Assembly (NCBI GenBank): GCA_019914995.1
Contig: CM034134.1
Coordinates: 2,188,145 to 2,252,144, forward strand
DNA from: Acanthochlamys bracteata
Taxonomy: Eukaryota; Streptophyta; Magnoliopsida; Pandanales; Velloziaceae
Length of the DNA: 64,000 nucleotides
Direction: 5' to 3'
This document shows positions 11,501 to 23,280 of this stretch, piece after piece (the stretch's first letter is position 1; each line of letters begins with the position of its first letter). A program made the translations under genes and the position numbers. Below the pieces are notes generated by a model. That model searched no databases, was not told where the DNA came from, and saw only the letters and a list, made by a program, of their open reading frames with translations.

Positions 11501-11736
11501 TGGCTACTGGACAATGTACGCTGCCCAACTGCCCGTGGGAAGTTGGTTGCTTAGTTGCAATTCAGCTTTCTACATGTTGCTCGTTCGCCAATTTTCGCGC
11601 AGACATCTTAGCTATCATGTAGGCTTGCTGCAACTACTGGGTTGCATAGCCATGATATCCATAGCAATTTGTTTAGATCCACCGCAAAAGTCACCAATTA
11701 AGTCTATCTCTGTTTTGTTCCATCTGTGATCATAAC
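8520..11736 (-). mobile_element. Ty3/gypsy retrotransposon fossil, main part
   Basis: Read on the minus strand the usual gypsy order is visible: gag with a zinc knuckle near 11340-11410 (CFYCDDKCYKGHKC), protease region to about 10600, reverse transcriptase at about 9815-10511, RNase H about 9400-9800, integrase 8550-9170. The integrase has stretches like VVMLVVDRHTKYARFIPL and a C-terminal SPFKAVYGRPLPAL. The element is old and broken many times. Its gag is cut at 11736 by insertion of the Athila-like element, and further gag sequence reappears at 23009-23280. The protein style suggests a Ty3/gypsy chromovirus-like lineage; the exact clade was not determined. No LTRs of this copy were seen. 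Confidence 0.85.
9815..10511 (-). pseudogene. Gypsy reverse transcriptase region (fossil)
   Basis: The minus strand contains [20 protein letters not shown] and later [13 protein letters not shown], the classic gypsy RT blocks. Further on it contains CHFGYLGHIISSKGL and FLGLTWYCRQ, the connection to RNase H. This makes the family assignment secure. It is part of the broken element at 8520-11736. Confidence 0.9.
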
Positions 11737-12482
11737 TGATATGCATAAAATAGACATAATATCATACACTCTTGTATCATATGTGCTTAAAAAGAATCTT
11801 ATTTCTCTGTTTTTCTAATTTTCAGCATTTCTTTGCAATCTGAGCATTTTTTATGAAAACTTGACTTGTTAGTGAACCTTCTGTGAACAGCCAATTGTGT
11901 GTGAAAGCCAAGATATTGATGTTGGTTCACTAATTTTTTCAGAATTTTCTAGCCAGTTTGATGCATATTCGCAGATGAATGTGACACCTAGTGCATACCA
12001 GACTCATGCATAGTTTAAAAAACGAGTGAAGTTGAAAGCTTGCCAATTTTTAAATGACATGTGTGATACATGGTTGGAAAGAATAGACGTTGATCTAAGT
12101 TTCAATATTTTTATTTATTTTTCGGAAGTCAAACAAATCCTAAAGTGATGCAGAAAATCGGGTGCATAGAGAGTTAAGATTAGCTTGTACTATACCAACC
12201 TAATTATGAAAAGAAAATCTCTATGATTTTGTATTCAATTTTCGGATTTCCTCAAGGGGTAGGATGGTAGAGGCGGCTAATCTAAGTTTTTTCTTCAGTA
12301 CTTGATGCTAGAATAGAGAGAAGGACAGAGAGGAGAAAAGATGGCAATTTACTTGACAATATTTTTTGTTCAGAGTTCTTTCATTCTATCTTTTATATTT
12401 CTCACTATTTTGTTAAATCTAAAAATTATGAACCAATTTTTTTTTGCTGGAGCTAAGATGTGGCATAACTATAATTGTTTAA
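11737..12482 (+). repeat. 5' LTR of element A, first part
   Basis: The stretch aligns with 17993-18717. Shared landmarks are 'cacaatatcatgcactttt', 'gcaatctgagcattttttat', 'gaaagccaagacattggagt', 'ctacaccaacctaattatg' and 'gaggcagctaatctagg', in the same order. It is interrupted at 12483 by a solo LTR and resumes at 15050. Confidence 0.85.
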
Positions 12483-15049
12483 TGTAATACCCCAGTTCTG
12501 GACTAGCATGTCAATGGGCCAAGCCCAAATTAATCCCCTTCTTCGATTTCTCTAATCTTCTGTGTTCTTCTTGTGTCCCTCTTTTCCTTACTTTTTCGTT
12601 TACCTCCTCCCACCCACAGCAGCCTTTCCCGTGTGCCAGCTCGTGCGATCTCATCTCCTCACCGTTAGCTGCCTGGAATTCGCTGCAGGGACTTGTCCTC
12701 CTATAATGGCCAACATCTCTCTTGTTACCGCTAGGCAATCAAATACACCGATTGCATTGACGAGTGGAAACCCAGGTCTTGCCGGAGCTTCGCTATTGGT
12801 GAATTAACAACGCGGGACTTTGGAAAACGATCTTCTCACCTTGCTGGAGCTTTCTTCTTCATCGATTTTGTCAAATTCCAGCTCCGTCGCCGACGAGAGC
12901 TAGCTCGCTGTAACACTATGAAATCGCTAGATTTCTAAATTCGGAGGTTGTTAGGGACGTTGTCCCCCACTTTTCTAATGTTGGTTGCTGCAGGAGCTTC
13001 TTTCCTAACCTAAAACTGTCTTCACTGGAAATCGGTTGAAACCCTAGACTTTAGTCAGAATCCGTAGACAGCATGCATTAGGCCAGTTTTGATGCTCGTT
13101 TTCTCTTGAGTTAGTTATTGAGCCAATGATCGATCCTTCTTACTTTGGGTACCTTTGTATCGAAAGTCAGTAAAGCTCGTCATTATGATACGACTCTGAT
13201 CTGGACTCAGATCGTCTTCGTCGATTCGTAGGTTTGGGCATAGATTTGGAACCAATGACTTAGCATACTGATAGTTGTAGATCTAGGATTGCATGGACCA
13301 AAGGTGAGGGTTACCATGCCACCTTTCCTTCCTAAATTAAAGTTAGTTTTCGGCACAGGTAATATCAGTTTTGGCCCTTCGGCATAACTTGCCACTTTCA
13401 TGCATATATGATTCATCCTTCATGATGCATGATTTGCCATGATGCATGTTTACTATTAAACATGATGCTATGCATGTTATTGGATTGCTAGTATTATCCT
13501 TAAACATGATATTTCTGAAACGACTGAGGATGATTTTATGATATGTTATATTATGTTACTGCGTTGAATGGCACATAATTTATGGATAACGAAATATGAG
13601 TTGATCTAGTTTTACAAGCATATAGATATATGTTGTATGTATATGTATGTCTATATGAAAGTATTTTCATTATATTCGGATACTCACGCTGTATGAAAGC
13701 AGGCGAGTAAGACAGAGACTAAGTTCAAGACCCCAATTGGATGTGCGGAGGAGTTACCTACCTATGGCCATAGTATTAGGTAGGCTCATACACTTGGGGA
13801 CAGGACCATGGCCTATTCGGATCCATCGACAGGATGGTGGTAGCCTCAGTGGGGCTCAGATGGAGTCTTGATTCCGAGTGCTGGAGGAGATACATGATTG
13901 GAGATTAAATTTAGGTTTAGATATTCTGACTCACTGACTATTGGATTTTATTTTGATATTTGATTCGTTAAAATAATATATTTTGTAAAGTATTTTGACT
14001 TATCATCTTTTTTGTGTTTTATAAAAATGCCACTAAATATTTATTTTATTAACTTTTTCCTTGTTTAATTATTTATTTATCTTTTACTTATGATTTTGTA
14101 CTCCTTATCTACTTATGATATTGTACTCCTTATATAACTCTTTAGCAGCTATTTAATTTTTTTATTTTATTAGTTACTTAATTATCGATTTACTTATTAA
14201 TATATATTTTAATATGTTACGTTTGACTAATTATTCATTTATAATTTGGTTTTGTTTTAGTAATTATTGTATTAAGTTCGAATGGATATGTTTTCCTTAA
14301 GAAGTGTTTAATAATGCTCATTATTGTTTGGAAAAATCATATTGACTATATTTTTTGCTTATTGTTCATTGTTGCATAATGCATTGCATATAATCGTACC
14401 CCTCCTATTAGGAACTGAGTTGGTATGGATGATTCAGAACTTGTTAACATTGATCCAATCCAACCTGTGGATTTTTTCATGTAGAATGATAGGAATATAA
14501 TAATTAGATAATGCATTAGGAATCCTAAACCGACACATTATGTTTTTCACCTCATTGATACTGGACTCATTTTTTTTTTTCTTTAGCCTCCCCTAGATAG
14601 CTCGAAGGCGTGGTAAAAAATAGCCAAAATGGGAATGTTCTTGTGCTCACACAAAAGCGTTATCAATTTAACTCTAGCATTTTTCATTTTGCATAAAGAA
14701 GGCTCTGTAACATCTATAGACTTGTACTATTTTTGATTATGTACTTAGTTGGAGTATATTTTTGGGCTTTGTAATAATAAGTAGTGTTAGTGTATGTCTT
14801 AGTTTGTGATCTAAGTTCTTTCATGCACTTATGAATATTAATGTGAATGCTTGTTATGGTAATCCCTTAAAATTTCCCGTTAAGTTTATACGGGAGGTTC
14901 TGGCAAAATTTTGAAAACTTCGGCATGTTCTAAATTTTGAATTGGGCTGAATCTATTATTGAAGAGGCTAGTTGGACTGGGACGAGTCCGGATTTGACGG
15001 GGCTTGGTTTAGACCGGTGCTGGTCATGACTCCAGATCAAGGCGTGATA
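12483..15049 (+). mobile_element. Solo LTR, Tekay/Del-like Ty3/gypsy
   Basis: The 2567-base insertion begins TGTAATACCCC and ends GGCGTGATA, the usual style of Tekay/Del chromovirus LTRs. It is flanked by a perfect 5-base duplication, TTTAA (12478-12482 and 15050-15054), and splits the 5' LTR of element A. No internal region is present, so it is a solo LTR left by LTR-LTR recombination. A related LTR in the opposite orientation lies at 31009-35102. The short open frames inside it are not credible genes. It is younger than element A. Confidence 0.8.
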
Positions 15050-15703
15050 TTTAATTCTTAATTCTATACTATTTTAAAAGTTTTATAATTGTTTATTAAA
15101 TTTTCATTATCGTACTTAATGTTTTTGACTATCTTACCAATATTTAATCAATTTGAGCATCATATTGAGACACGATGTGATGTATGAATTAGTCTTTGTA
15201 ATGAATGACATATAACTTGCACGAGAGACAGAGATGTACTCTTATATTTCATGCAGTTAATTTAGGATGACACAAAACTTAATAAACTTTCTTGTATGTT
15301 AATTCACATAGAGTTATGTTAGTTATTGCATGAAAGTATCAATAATCTTCGATTGCATGAATACGGAGTTGAATTAATAAAAAATAATCTAGGATGATAT
15401 AGAGTTACGATTTTCTAACTATCAATAAAGATTACAATCTTCGATTGCATGAATATGGAGTTAAATCAGATTAGTTACGGTGAAATTAAATGCCTTAGCG
15501 CTTAAATCATTGAAATTTCAGAAGTGTTGTTTTTGCTTGTTTGTTTTCTTTAGTTTTAACATTCACTCTTTTCAGATTGATTGTTCAAATAATTATAGGA
15601 TTAGTTATTTTCAGTACTTAAATAAGTTAACTAATTCTCGTGTGGACGATACTTCTCTCATCATTGTATTACTTATGCGACTCATACACTTACGATAGCA
15701 ATA
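15050..15703 (+). repeat. 5' LTR of element A, second part
   Basis: The stretch aligns with 22343-23003. Shared landmarks are 'aagttttataattgttta', 'tcatattgagac', 'gatgtatg.attagtctttgtaa', 'attgcatgaatacg', 'tacttctctcatcattgtatta' and the terminal 'tacgatagcaata'. The primer-binding site follows immediately. Confidence 0.85.
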
Positions 15704-17992
15704 AGTTTTTGGTACCATTGTCGGGATTGTTTTAGCTTTTATTAATATCGATTTAATGAGTTCTAGTTTTACTTTGAAATTTTATTATTTTCTATCTTTT
15801 AGGTTCACTATCTAGTGCATGCAATGGATGCCATCTTCACTTTGACTCCACAAATAAGGAATTCGTTGATCAACTTTTTGAATGCAAAAATGGTGATTTT
15901 GTCCGGACAATTAGGAAGTCCAAGTTGTGATGCTATTCAAACTCCAAGTATGTGTGAATTCTATAGTATGAAACATGCTAGTGTTGATTACCAAGTTGGA
16001 AATCCATTTTCATCATACCCTGCTGAACAAGTTCGATTTGCCTCTAACTTCAACCCTCAACAGAACAACTCATACTCCAACATATGCAGTCTAGGTTGGT
16101 AAGAATATCAAATTTTCTCATAGAGTAATCATCAAAATATGGTTGAACAAGTCTCCCTCGAAGATGCCCTTGGCTAAGTCACAATGCAAACATCCAATTC
16201 ATGACCAAACCAGAAACAATTCTGCAAAACCAAGCTGCCTCTATTCGGAACCTTGAAGTGCAAATAAGTCAAATGGCAAGCTTGCTATTTGGACCACGCA
16301 CACAATAACACTTCGAAGTGGGGAGCTGTTGGAGATGCTGCATACAAGCTGTAGAGAATCAGCAGAACAAAAGGATTTTCTTCATCAATGATGCCGGCTG
16401 AAACTAAAGTAGACATCATGGAGTTACTAGACCAAAAGGACTTTTCTTCAACAACGTTACTAGCTGAATCTATAGAGGACAGCAAGGAGTCACTAGAGAA
16501 TCCTACTAAATTAGCAAAGAAAGCAAGCTTGGAACATGCACAGCACAAGCAGTACTAACTAAAGATTTCATGAAACCAATTCCTCTTCAGCAAACATCTA
16601 CCGAAGAATCAATTGGATAAAATTTTCTGAAGTTTTTGATGTGTTTAAAGGTTGCATGCTAACTTATCTTTCTCTGATGCGTTGGAACAAATGCGGAGTT
16701 ATGTGAAGTTCTTGAACGAGATTCTATCCAAAGCTGAAACTGAAGAGATTAACGAGTACACACTACATGGAAGCTTTCACCACCTTACGAATGAGGGTAT
16801 TCTAGAAGACCTCTTCCTAAGCTCCTCAAGACCTTTGTCCTCCTTGAACCGGCATGGGGAAAAGAAGAAGTCATGCTATAGACTATAAATAAAGTGCGTA
16901 TTGGAAGGCAACCAAAAATTTTCCTTTAGTTTTCTATCTAGTTGGAACTTTTCAATTAGTTTTCTATTTTTATTTTTTTATTCTAATAAATTTCTAATGA
17001 TAGGGAGAAACATGACAAGTGGACATAAGCATAAGGAGTTTTTAGTGAGCAGGCACAAACTTAAGGGATGTTTTCTAACCCCTCCTCTTTTTTTATATTT
17101 TCTTTTACACACCTTGAGGACAATGTTGGTGCTAAGTGTGAGGGTAGAGAAAAGTTTTGAAAATTTTGTATTGTTTGTTACTTGGTTGGTTGGAGTACAC
17201 TATTTGATGAAAACTTTCTGTCTTGAATCTTAATTCTTGGAGATGGACTAAATACAGCCATTTAAACTAATTCTAATGTTAAGTGATGAGCGTGGTATTT
17301 ATTAGCTTGAACTTGTGATCATGAGTGGTTTAGAGAATTAATTTGCTCTTATTGCCATTTGAAGCTAATGTAGTTTTATAGTTAGAAGTTATCTTGAGTA
17401 TTGACCGTACACTATGATTCTATTCGCAACTACTGTCCAAATAAAAGACATTGCACTAGTCAAGCTTGTCAGTCGAAAAGAGCTACCTATACAGTGTGAA
17501 AGCTAGCCTTAAGTAATTTGGCCATATGTACTATAAATATATATAGTAGATAATCTGTCAGGATAGAGGGCTAGCTACCTTCGTGATAGTGTGAAAGCTT
17601 TCGACCGCGAGTTTTAATTTTTATAAAAAAATAATAAAAAAGTAATAATATGCCTGACTATGTTTTGGACATAAAAGGGGAGTTCAAATGATTGGTTAGT
17701 TTGACTTACTCGATTTAAACTTCCATATTGAGACTACAAAGGTCAAAGAGATCAAAATAAGCACGTGAGCTTATTAACCATCAAAGTACTTATATTAATG
17801 AGTTTTGCTTGCATGTGAACAAGTGTTTGTATAATTGAGAAAATATAATTGGTTGCGCTTTGAAAAATTTTCGTGAGTTATGCATTCAATGACATATCTG
17901 AAGATACTAGTGTTATGAAATCTAACCAAGCGACAAGAATATTAATATTTTTTATTGCTCAAGGGCGAGCAAAAGTGAAGTGTGGGGGATAT
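15704..17992 (+). pseudogene. Internal region of element A: gag and protease-adjacent remnants
   Basis: At 15815-16102 the plus strand encodes a stretch ending ASNFNPQQNNSYSNICSLGW, matching the 'vgn.nrq..NpYSNtYNpGW' segment near the end of Athila-type gag. At 16652-16800 the stretch reading LHANLSFSDALEQMRSY, then VKFLNEILSK, resembles the 'i.iPl.eal.qmP.Y.KFLkdils' block before the protease. Beyond 16900 the sequence is non-coding and ends in a purine tract before the 3' LTR. The remnants are broken. Confidence 0.7.
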
Positions 17993-18717
17993 TGATGTGT
18001 TTAAAATATATACACAATATCATGCACTTTTGTATCGTACATGCTTAATTTTATATAGAAAAACTAATTAAAGAAACCTTATTTCTTAGTTTTTGTTATT
18101 TTTAGCATTTCTATGCAATCTGAGCATTTTTTATGAAAACTTGACTATTTAGTGGAGTTTTTGAGACAATCAGTTGGGCGTGAAAGCCAAGACATTGGAG
18201 TTGGTTCACTAATTTTCAGAATTTTCTGGCTAGCCAATTGATACATATTTATAGATGAATGTGACACAAAGTCCAAACACGACTTATGTGCAGTTTTGGA
18301 ACCATGCAATTGAAGGCCTTTCCGATTTGTAAATGACATGTGTCATATAAGGTTGGAAATATAACACATTGATCTTACTTTGTAATATTTTTACCTATTT
18401 CTCGGAGGCAAAATAGACCCCAAAATGGTGCAGACAACCCGCTGGACAGAGAGTTCGGATTAACTTGGACTACACCAACCTAATTATGGAAAGAAAAGGC
18501 CCTACGATTTTATATTCAATTTTCAGATTTCCTGAGGGGGAGAGGAGACTAGAGGCAGCTAATCTAGGATTTTTCTTAAGTACTTGCTGCTGGAATAGAG
18601 AAAAGGATGGAGGAGAGCAAGTAGTAAAGAAAACAGAAGGCAGCTCACTCGATAATACTCTTTGTTTTTGGTTCATTTGTTCTATCTCCTATGTTTCTCT
18701 TTGTTTTGCTTAACATC
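17993..18717 (+). repeat. 3' LTR of element A, first part
   Basis: It follows a purine-rich tract (AGTGTGGGGGATAT) and aligns with 11737-12420. The second Athila-like fossil interrupts it from about 18718; the LTR resumes at 22343. Confidence 0.8.
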
Positions 18718-19104
18718 TCTGATCTCTAGATCAAATTCTTGCAACAATAGAGTGTGTCAGGAACACGCTTAGAAAGAGTAGCCACAAGAGGACACACATA
18801 AGCAAGTGCATTGGCTACAAAGAAACATATCATGAATAAAGGGCATAGTTAGCTGATAGGGAGCCCTACATAGGAATTATGTTCTTTAAGAGTCCAGCAG
18901 GAAGAGTTTTAGTAGGAGTTTTATGCTTTTTTCCAATTCCGATAATGCTTTCTCAAAAGTCATACTTCCTATGGGGCAAGAAACAGTGAAACTCCCTAAA
19001 TGTTTGAGTTTTGGTGTCAGTTTCTAGAAGTACAACACTGACCAATTCAGAAAGAGCAACCTACTCATGCTCTTTAAATCTCCTCTTGTTAGTGCATAAG
19101 TCTT

Positions 19105-20560
19105 TCAGGAACATAGCAATGCTGAAATTTGCTTAATTGCATCTAACAGAGGGATATTGATTTTCACCTTTTTAAACATCTCCATATAATCCTTTACTTG
19201 ATCCTCTTTCTTAGAACATGAGGCGAGAAGGAAAGAGAGGTTAGGCACATAAGGTGGAGTTTCAATGCAGATATAATCAGTGGTTGGTGGTTCTACTAAT
19301 GTATAATCTCTTGAATTTTTTTTTTGAGGTTCATTTTCTATATCTACCACTTTGTTGTACACTTTTTTGCCATTTTTGAGTGTCATAATAGCTTTAGCAT
19401 CATAATTTCTAGGATTATGTTCAGGTTGATTATGGAATTTGCTTTTCTCACATTCATTGACATGATGAGATGCAATTATGTCTAACTTGTGTCTCAAGCT
19501 TTGAGATAGCTTGTTGAGTCATTTGCCAGAAATACCGCTAGCTCTACATATGGATTTCATAAGTTGTTTTAATTCATCACTATCCTTTTTAGCTTCAGAT
19601 TGAGTAGGGGTTTGTGTTGCTAAGGTTTAGGATTTGGGTTTTGTGAATTCTTAATGTTTGACCACGAAATGTTAGGATGATGTCTCCAACTAGGATTATA
19701 AATATTAGAAAAAGGATCGTTACTAGACTTTAGATAATTGTTAATTTGATTGGCTTGTTCCTAAACAAGTTCTGGATATGAACTTTCAAAGGACAATTAC
19801 GAGCCATATATGATTAAGATTGGTACAAATTTTCCAACCATCTTTTCTAGAACCTTTGGATACGAGATTAACTATCATGTCAAACTTACTCTCTAAAGCG
19901 TCAAACCTCGCATCAACACTAGTGGAGGAACTTATCTCATACACTCTCTCGTTCCTACTCCACGATCTCTCGTATAATCCTACTATTGAGAATTAGCACT
20001 AAGTCTCTCAAACAATTCAAATGCTTCATTCTCACTCTTATCCATTAGAGCACCACCACAAGCAGCATCTATAATTTGTGTACTTTGATGTAAGACACCC
20101 TCATAAAAATGTTCTTTAATTCTCCACTTCTCAAAACCATGGTGAGGACATTTTTGTAGTAGATCTTTAAAAATATTCCATGCCTCAAAGAATAACTCAC
20201 CATATCTCTGCTGAAAATTCTGAATTTCCCTATGCAAGGTTTGGGCTTTTCTGGTCAGGAATAAACTTTTGTAACAATTTCTGCGACAACTAATCTCACG
20301 TATAAATGGATTGTGCCTCAAGAATATTGAACCACGCTTTCGCTTTCTCTTTTAATGAAAAAGGAAAGTGACGAAGTCGGATTCCCTCATTTGAGACTCC
20401 ATTAATGTTCAAAGTTGTACAGATTTCATAATAATTCTTAACATGAAGATAGGGATTCTCATTTGCTTGCCCATAGAAAGAAGGGAGGAGTTGAATCATG
20501 GAGGGTTTGAGTTCAAGTTGTTGAGCAGTTATATCAGGTAGAACAATGCAAGAAGGTGTG
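19105..20560 (-). pseudogene. Athila-like gag region of element B (fossil)
   Basis: Three stretches at 20296-20499, 19983-20321 and 19105-19497 carry the core of a plant Athila/Tat gag: LLPSFYGQANENPYLHVKNY, then the FPFSLKEKAKAWF block, the GELFFEAWNIFKDLLQKCPH block and the INIPLLDAIKQI block. Residue patterns leave little doubt about the family. It is broken in several places. Confidence 0.85.
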
Positions 20561-20898
20561 GCATTAATTTGGGGGAAGGGAATAGGATCTCAAAGGTCTA
20601 TGTGGTTGATCAATTTCTTGGTCTCGGTCCATGATGTTCAGTTGATTTCACGCTCACGCCTAATTCTACTAACAGTTCTCTCAAGTTCAAGATCAAATTC
20701 AAGAGATGATTAACCTCGAGAGCGGGTTATCATGCACTAATGCAAGACCTAGAAGTGAAATACAAATGCTAAGATGCTCTAAATGCAAAATAAAAATAAA
20801 ACAAGTGCAAATCTCAAGCAAAACCTAAATGATCTAAGAGAGACTAGAATAAATCAAACTTAAGCAAAGAACAAACCCCGGCAATGGCATCAAAAAAT

Positions 20899-22342
20899 TG
20901 ATGAGGCTAAAATCACCATGTAAACTTAAGAATTCTATTCTAGTTTATGCCGCAAGTGCACAGATGTCATCTATTGTACAACAAATGCAGGTTCCATCAC
21001 AAGGACTAAAGCTAACTCTAACTCAAACCAATCTCACAAATATGTAAATCGAATGATGATTGTTTATCAAACTATAATTTTGTATGAAAAGGAAGAACAA
21101 ATAGTTAAGTAGTGAAATTTTAAAAATCAGAGGTGATAAAATAACAGGAATTCTAAAATCCACCACTAGTGTCCTTTGCTTGAATCCTTATGTACGTATG
21201 ATTTTATTATTGACTATTGTGAAGATTTCGTACCTAACATCTTACTCCAGTCCTTATATCAGATTTCAAATTATGATCCTAACTTTGGTCCAGTCTAGAA
21301 TCACATATTTTGAATTTATTCTAACTTTGGTCTAGTTTAGAAATAAATAAGAGATGCATTAAGAATTGTGAAATCAGAAATCATGCAATTATGTAATCTT
21401 TCCTGCAGAAAATACTAATCACAGTTACTAATCCTAAACTCTTTTATTATGTTCTGATTGATCCTCGCAAATACAATTAGACAAATAAATCAAACTTCAA
21501 ACTCAATAGCAACTAAATTCAAAGGTTAAATTTTAGTTAATATAAAGATTAATAACTCACAATATAGTTAACAATTATTCCTCACAACATCTTCAAGAAA
21601 TTCAAACAAATTTTAACTAGGGTTTCATCAAAACTTCCAATCTAGAGAAATTTAACTACTCATATTAATAATACATGCAGTAAAATACATTGAAAGAAAC
21701 ATAAGACAAGAAGAAAAAAAAAATCTAGATGCTTGTTGCCATGTCTGCCATTGAGCTCTGTGCATCTCTCCGGCCTCGGATTTGTTCTCTGTTCTTTGTT
21801 CTAGATCTACTCTTGGCCCTCTATGACCTCTTCTTTGCTTTTCAATCCTCAAATTGAATTGAAAATTTCCAGTCTCCCTTTCTGGCAGAAACTTTCCAAT
21901 TAATCTATGAAATTCTTGGATATTCTCTAGAGTCCAGCAAAGAAAGAATTCCTGAAGAAATTGATTCGTCGAGAGACCCCTTGTTTAGTCGGTAGAAAAA
22001 GAATTTTATTTCAATAAGGACTCGGTCCTTAGGTGGTATGAAGAGCTTCGCCGCGGAGAGGAAGAATAGGGATCAAAATGGAATCCCGTGAGATAGGACA
22101 ATGCCTTTCCTCCATTTTTGTTTGCTCACGCGTAATGCTTGCTTGGACTTAATTCATTAGTTTCTTCACATGACAAGATACGGCCCACTTATTTGTTCTT
22201 TCTTTTCTTCACTTATCTTTGATTCTTCTACTTCTTCAATCTTTCTTCACACAAATAATGCAATTTAGCTTATATGTATAAGAAATCAATATTGTGACAT
22301 AGTAAAAAGATACTAAAAATACATATAATTGTAGTCTTATCA
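20899..22342 (-). repeat. LTR of element B
   Basis: In plus orientation the repeat begins TGATGAGGCTAAAATCAC and ends TAGTCTTATCA, giving short inverted ends (TGATGAG / CTTATCA). It lies directly next to the primer-binding site. Its sequence aligns along most of its length with the solo LTR at 31467-33005: shared 'gctaactctaactcaaa', 'ttattattgact', 'aactttggtccagt', 'aatcacagttactaatcct'. Confidence 0.85.
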
Positions 22343-23003
22343 CTAAAGTTCTCTTTCCTGGTGCTATAATGTAGCCTAACTATGTTAATTTTTAATTATA
22401 TGCTATTCGAAGTTTTATAATTGTTTATTTAGTTTTCATTACCGTGCTTAATGCTTTTAAGTATTTGGCCAATATTCAATCGATTTTAAAATCATATTGA
22501 GACAGCAACGTGATGTATGGATTAGTCTTTGTAACGAATGACATGAATTGCATGAGAGATAGAGACGACTATTATGGTTCGTGCAATTAATTTTGCATGC
22601 TATAGAATTTAATGAGCTTTTTTTTTATGTTAATTAACATAGAGGTATATTGATTTATGGCGTAAAAGTATTTTTGGTATAGCTTGAGAAAGTACATCAA
22701 AAAAATTAGGGTTTTTCAACTGTCAATAAAGATTATAATCTTTGATTGCATGAATACGAATTTAAATCTCACAAGTTGCATGAATACGGTGAAATCAAAT
22801 GCCCTAGCGCTTGAATCTTACAAGTGCTATTTTTGCTTGTTTTATTTTCTTTAGTTTTAGCATTCACTTTTTTTAGATCGGTTGTTAAAATAAATTCAGG
22901 ATTAGTTATTTTTGTTACTTAATAAGTTAATTAATCCTCGTGGGAACAATACTTCTCTCATCATTGTATTATTTGTATGACTCGTAAATTTACGATAGCA
23001 ATA
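22343..23003 (+). repeat. 3' LTR of element A, second part
   Basis: The LTR of A resumes after element B, matching 12435-12482 ('ctggtgctataatgtagcctaactat') and then 15050-15703. It ends in TACGATAGCAATA and is followed by GTAAC, the probable target duplication. Confidence 0.8.
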
Positions 23004-23008
23004 GTAAC

Positions 23009-23280
23009 TTAGAATCCAAATTAGTATTCGTCCACCATACTCGTTTCTTTGAGTTGTTGCACAGAAAACTAACATTATTAAAGGTTGCAGACCCGAATCA
23101 TCAAAGTAGAGCATCCGTTAGCTCTTCCTACGACTGTTGTGGTATATCTCTTTTGTAATTCTATGCCATATATTAGCCTCTCCTTGAAAGCACATGGCAT
23201 TTATGGTGATCTTGTTAATGGTCGATGTGCGATAGTATTTCAAGTACCTCACTAACTTGCACCAACGTTATTAGCATAAT
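23009..23280 (-). pseudogene. Gag remnant of the split Ty3/gypsy fossil
   Basis: The minus strand shows gag-like sequence (ITINAMCFQGEANIWHRITK and neighbours), similar to the 'i.la..hl.g.A..Wy' block of gypsy gag. Its position on the far side of element A, on the same strand as the fossil at 8520-11736, suggests it is the displaced upstream part. The stretch is degenerate. Confidence 0.5.

Larger units (their letters stand above)
18718..22342 (-). mobile_element. Athila/Tat-like LTR element (B), minus strand, inside the 3' LTR of A
   Basis: The minus strand shows a 5' LTR (20899-22342), a primer-binding site at 20876-20892 (reverse complement TGATGCCATTGCCGGGG, Athila/Tat type), gag (about 19980-20560) and gag-protease sequence (about 18760-19500). 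Gag stretches such as RLRHFPFSLKEKAKAWF, CPHHGFEKWRIKEHFYEGV and DAACGGALMDK are diagnostic for Athila/Tat. A stretch FKKVKINIPLLDAIKQI precedes the protease. The element is broken and incomplete: most of pol is not recognisable and no second LTR is seen on its left. A solo LTR of the same family lies at 31467-33005. Confidence 0.8.
11737..23003 (+). mobile_element. Athila/Tat-like LTR element (A), plus strand, with two nested insertions
   Basis: Two long direct repeats, each split by a later insertion, bound a short internal region. Both repeats begin TGAT (11737 and 17993) and end near TACGATAGCAATA (15703 and 23003). The 5' LTR is followed at 15710-15726 by a primer-binding site reading TGGTACCATTGTCGGGA, close to the TGGCGCCGTTGCCGGGGA site of Athila/Tat elements (tRNA-Asp type). 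A purine tract (about 17975-17990) precedes the 3' LTR. Flanks are ATAAC (11732-11736) and GTAAC (23004-23008), a near-perfect 5-base target duplication. The internal region is only about 2.3 kb, with gag-like and protease-adjacent remnants and no recognisable RT or integrase. It is therefore probably a non-autonomous derivative. The LTRs look roughly a fifth to a quarter different, so it is old; the coding remnants are broken. Confidence 0.8.

Noticed and set aside
15704-15730. tRNA-like sequence at the LTR boundary
   Set aside because: Only the ~18-base 3' complement of tRNA-Asp is present, as expected of a primer-binding site. There is no cloverleaf.
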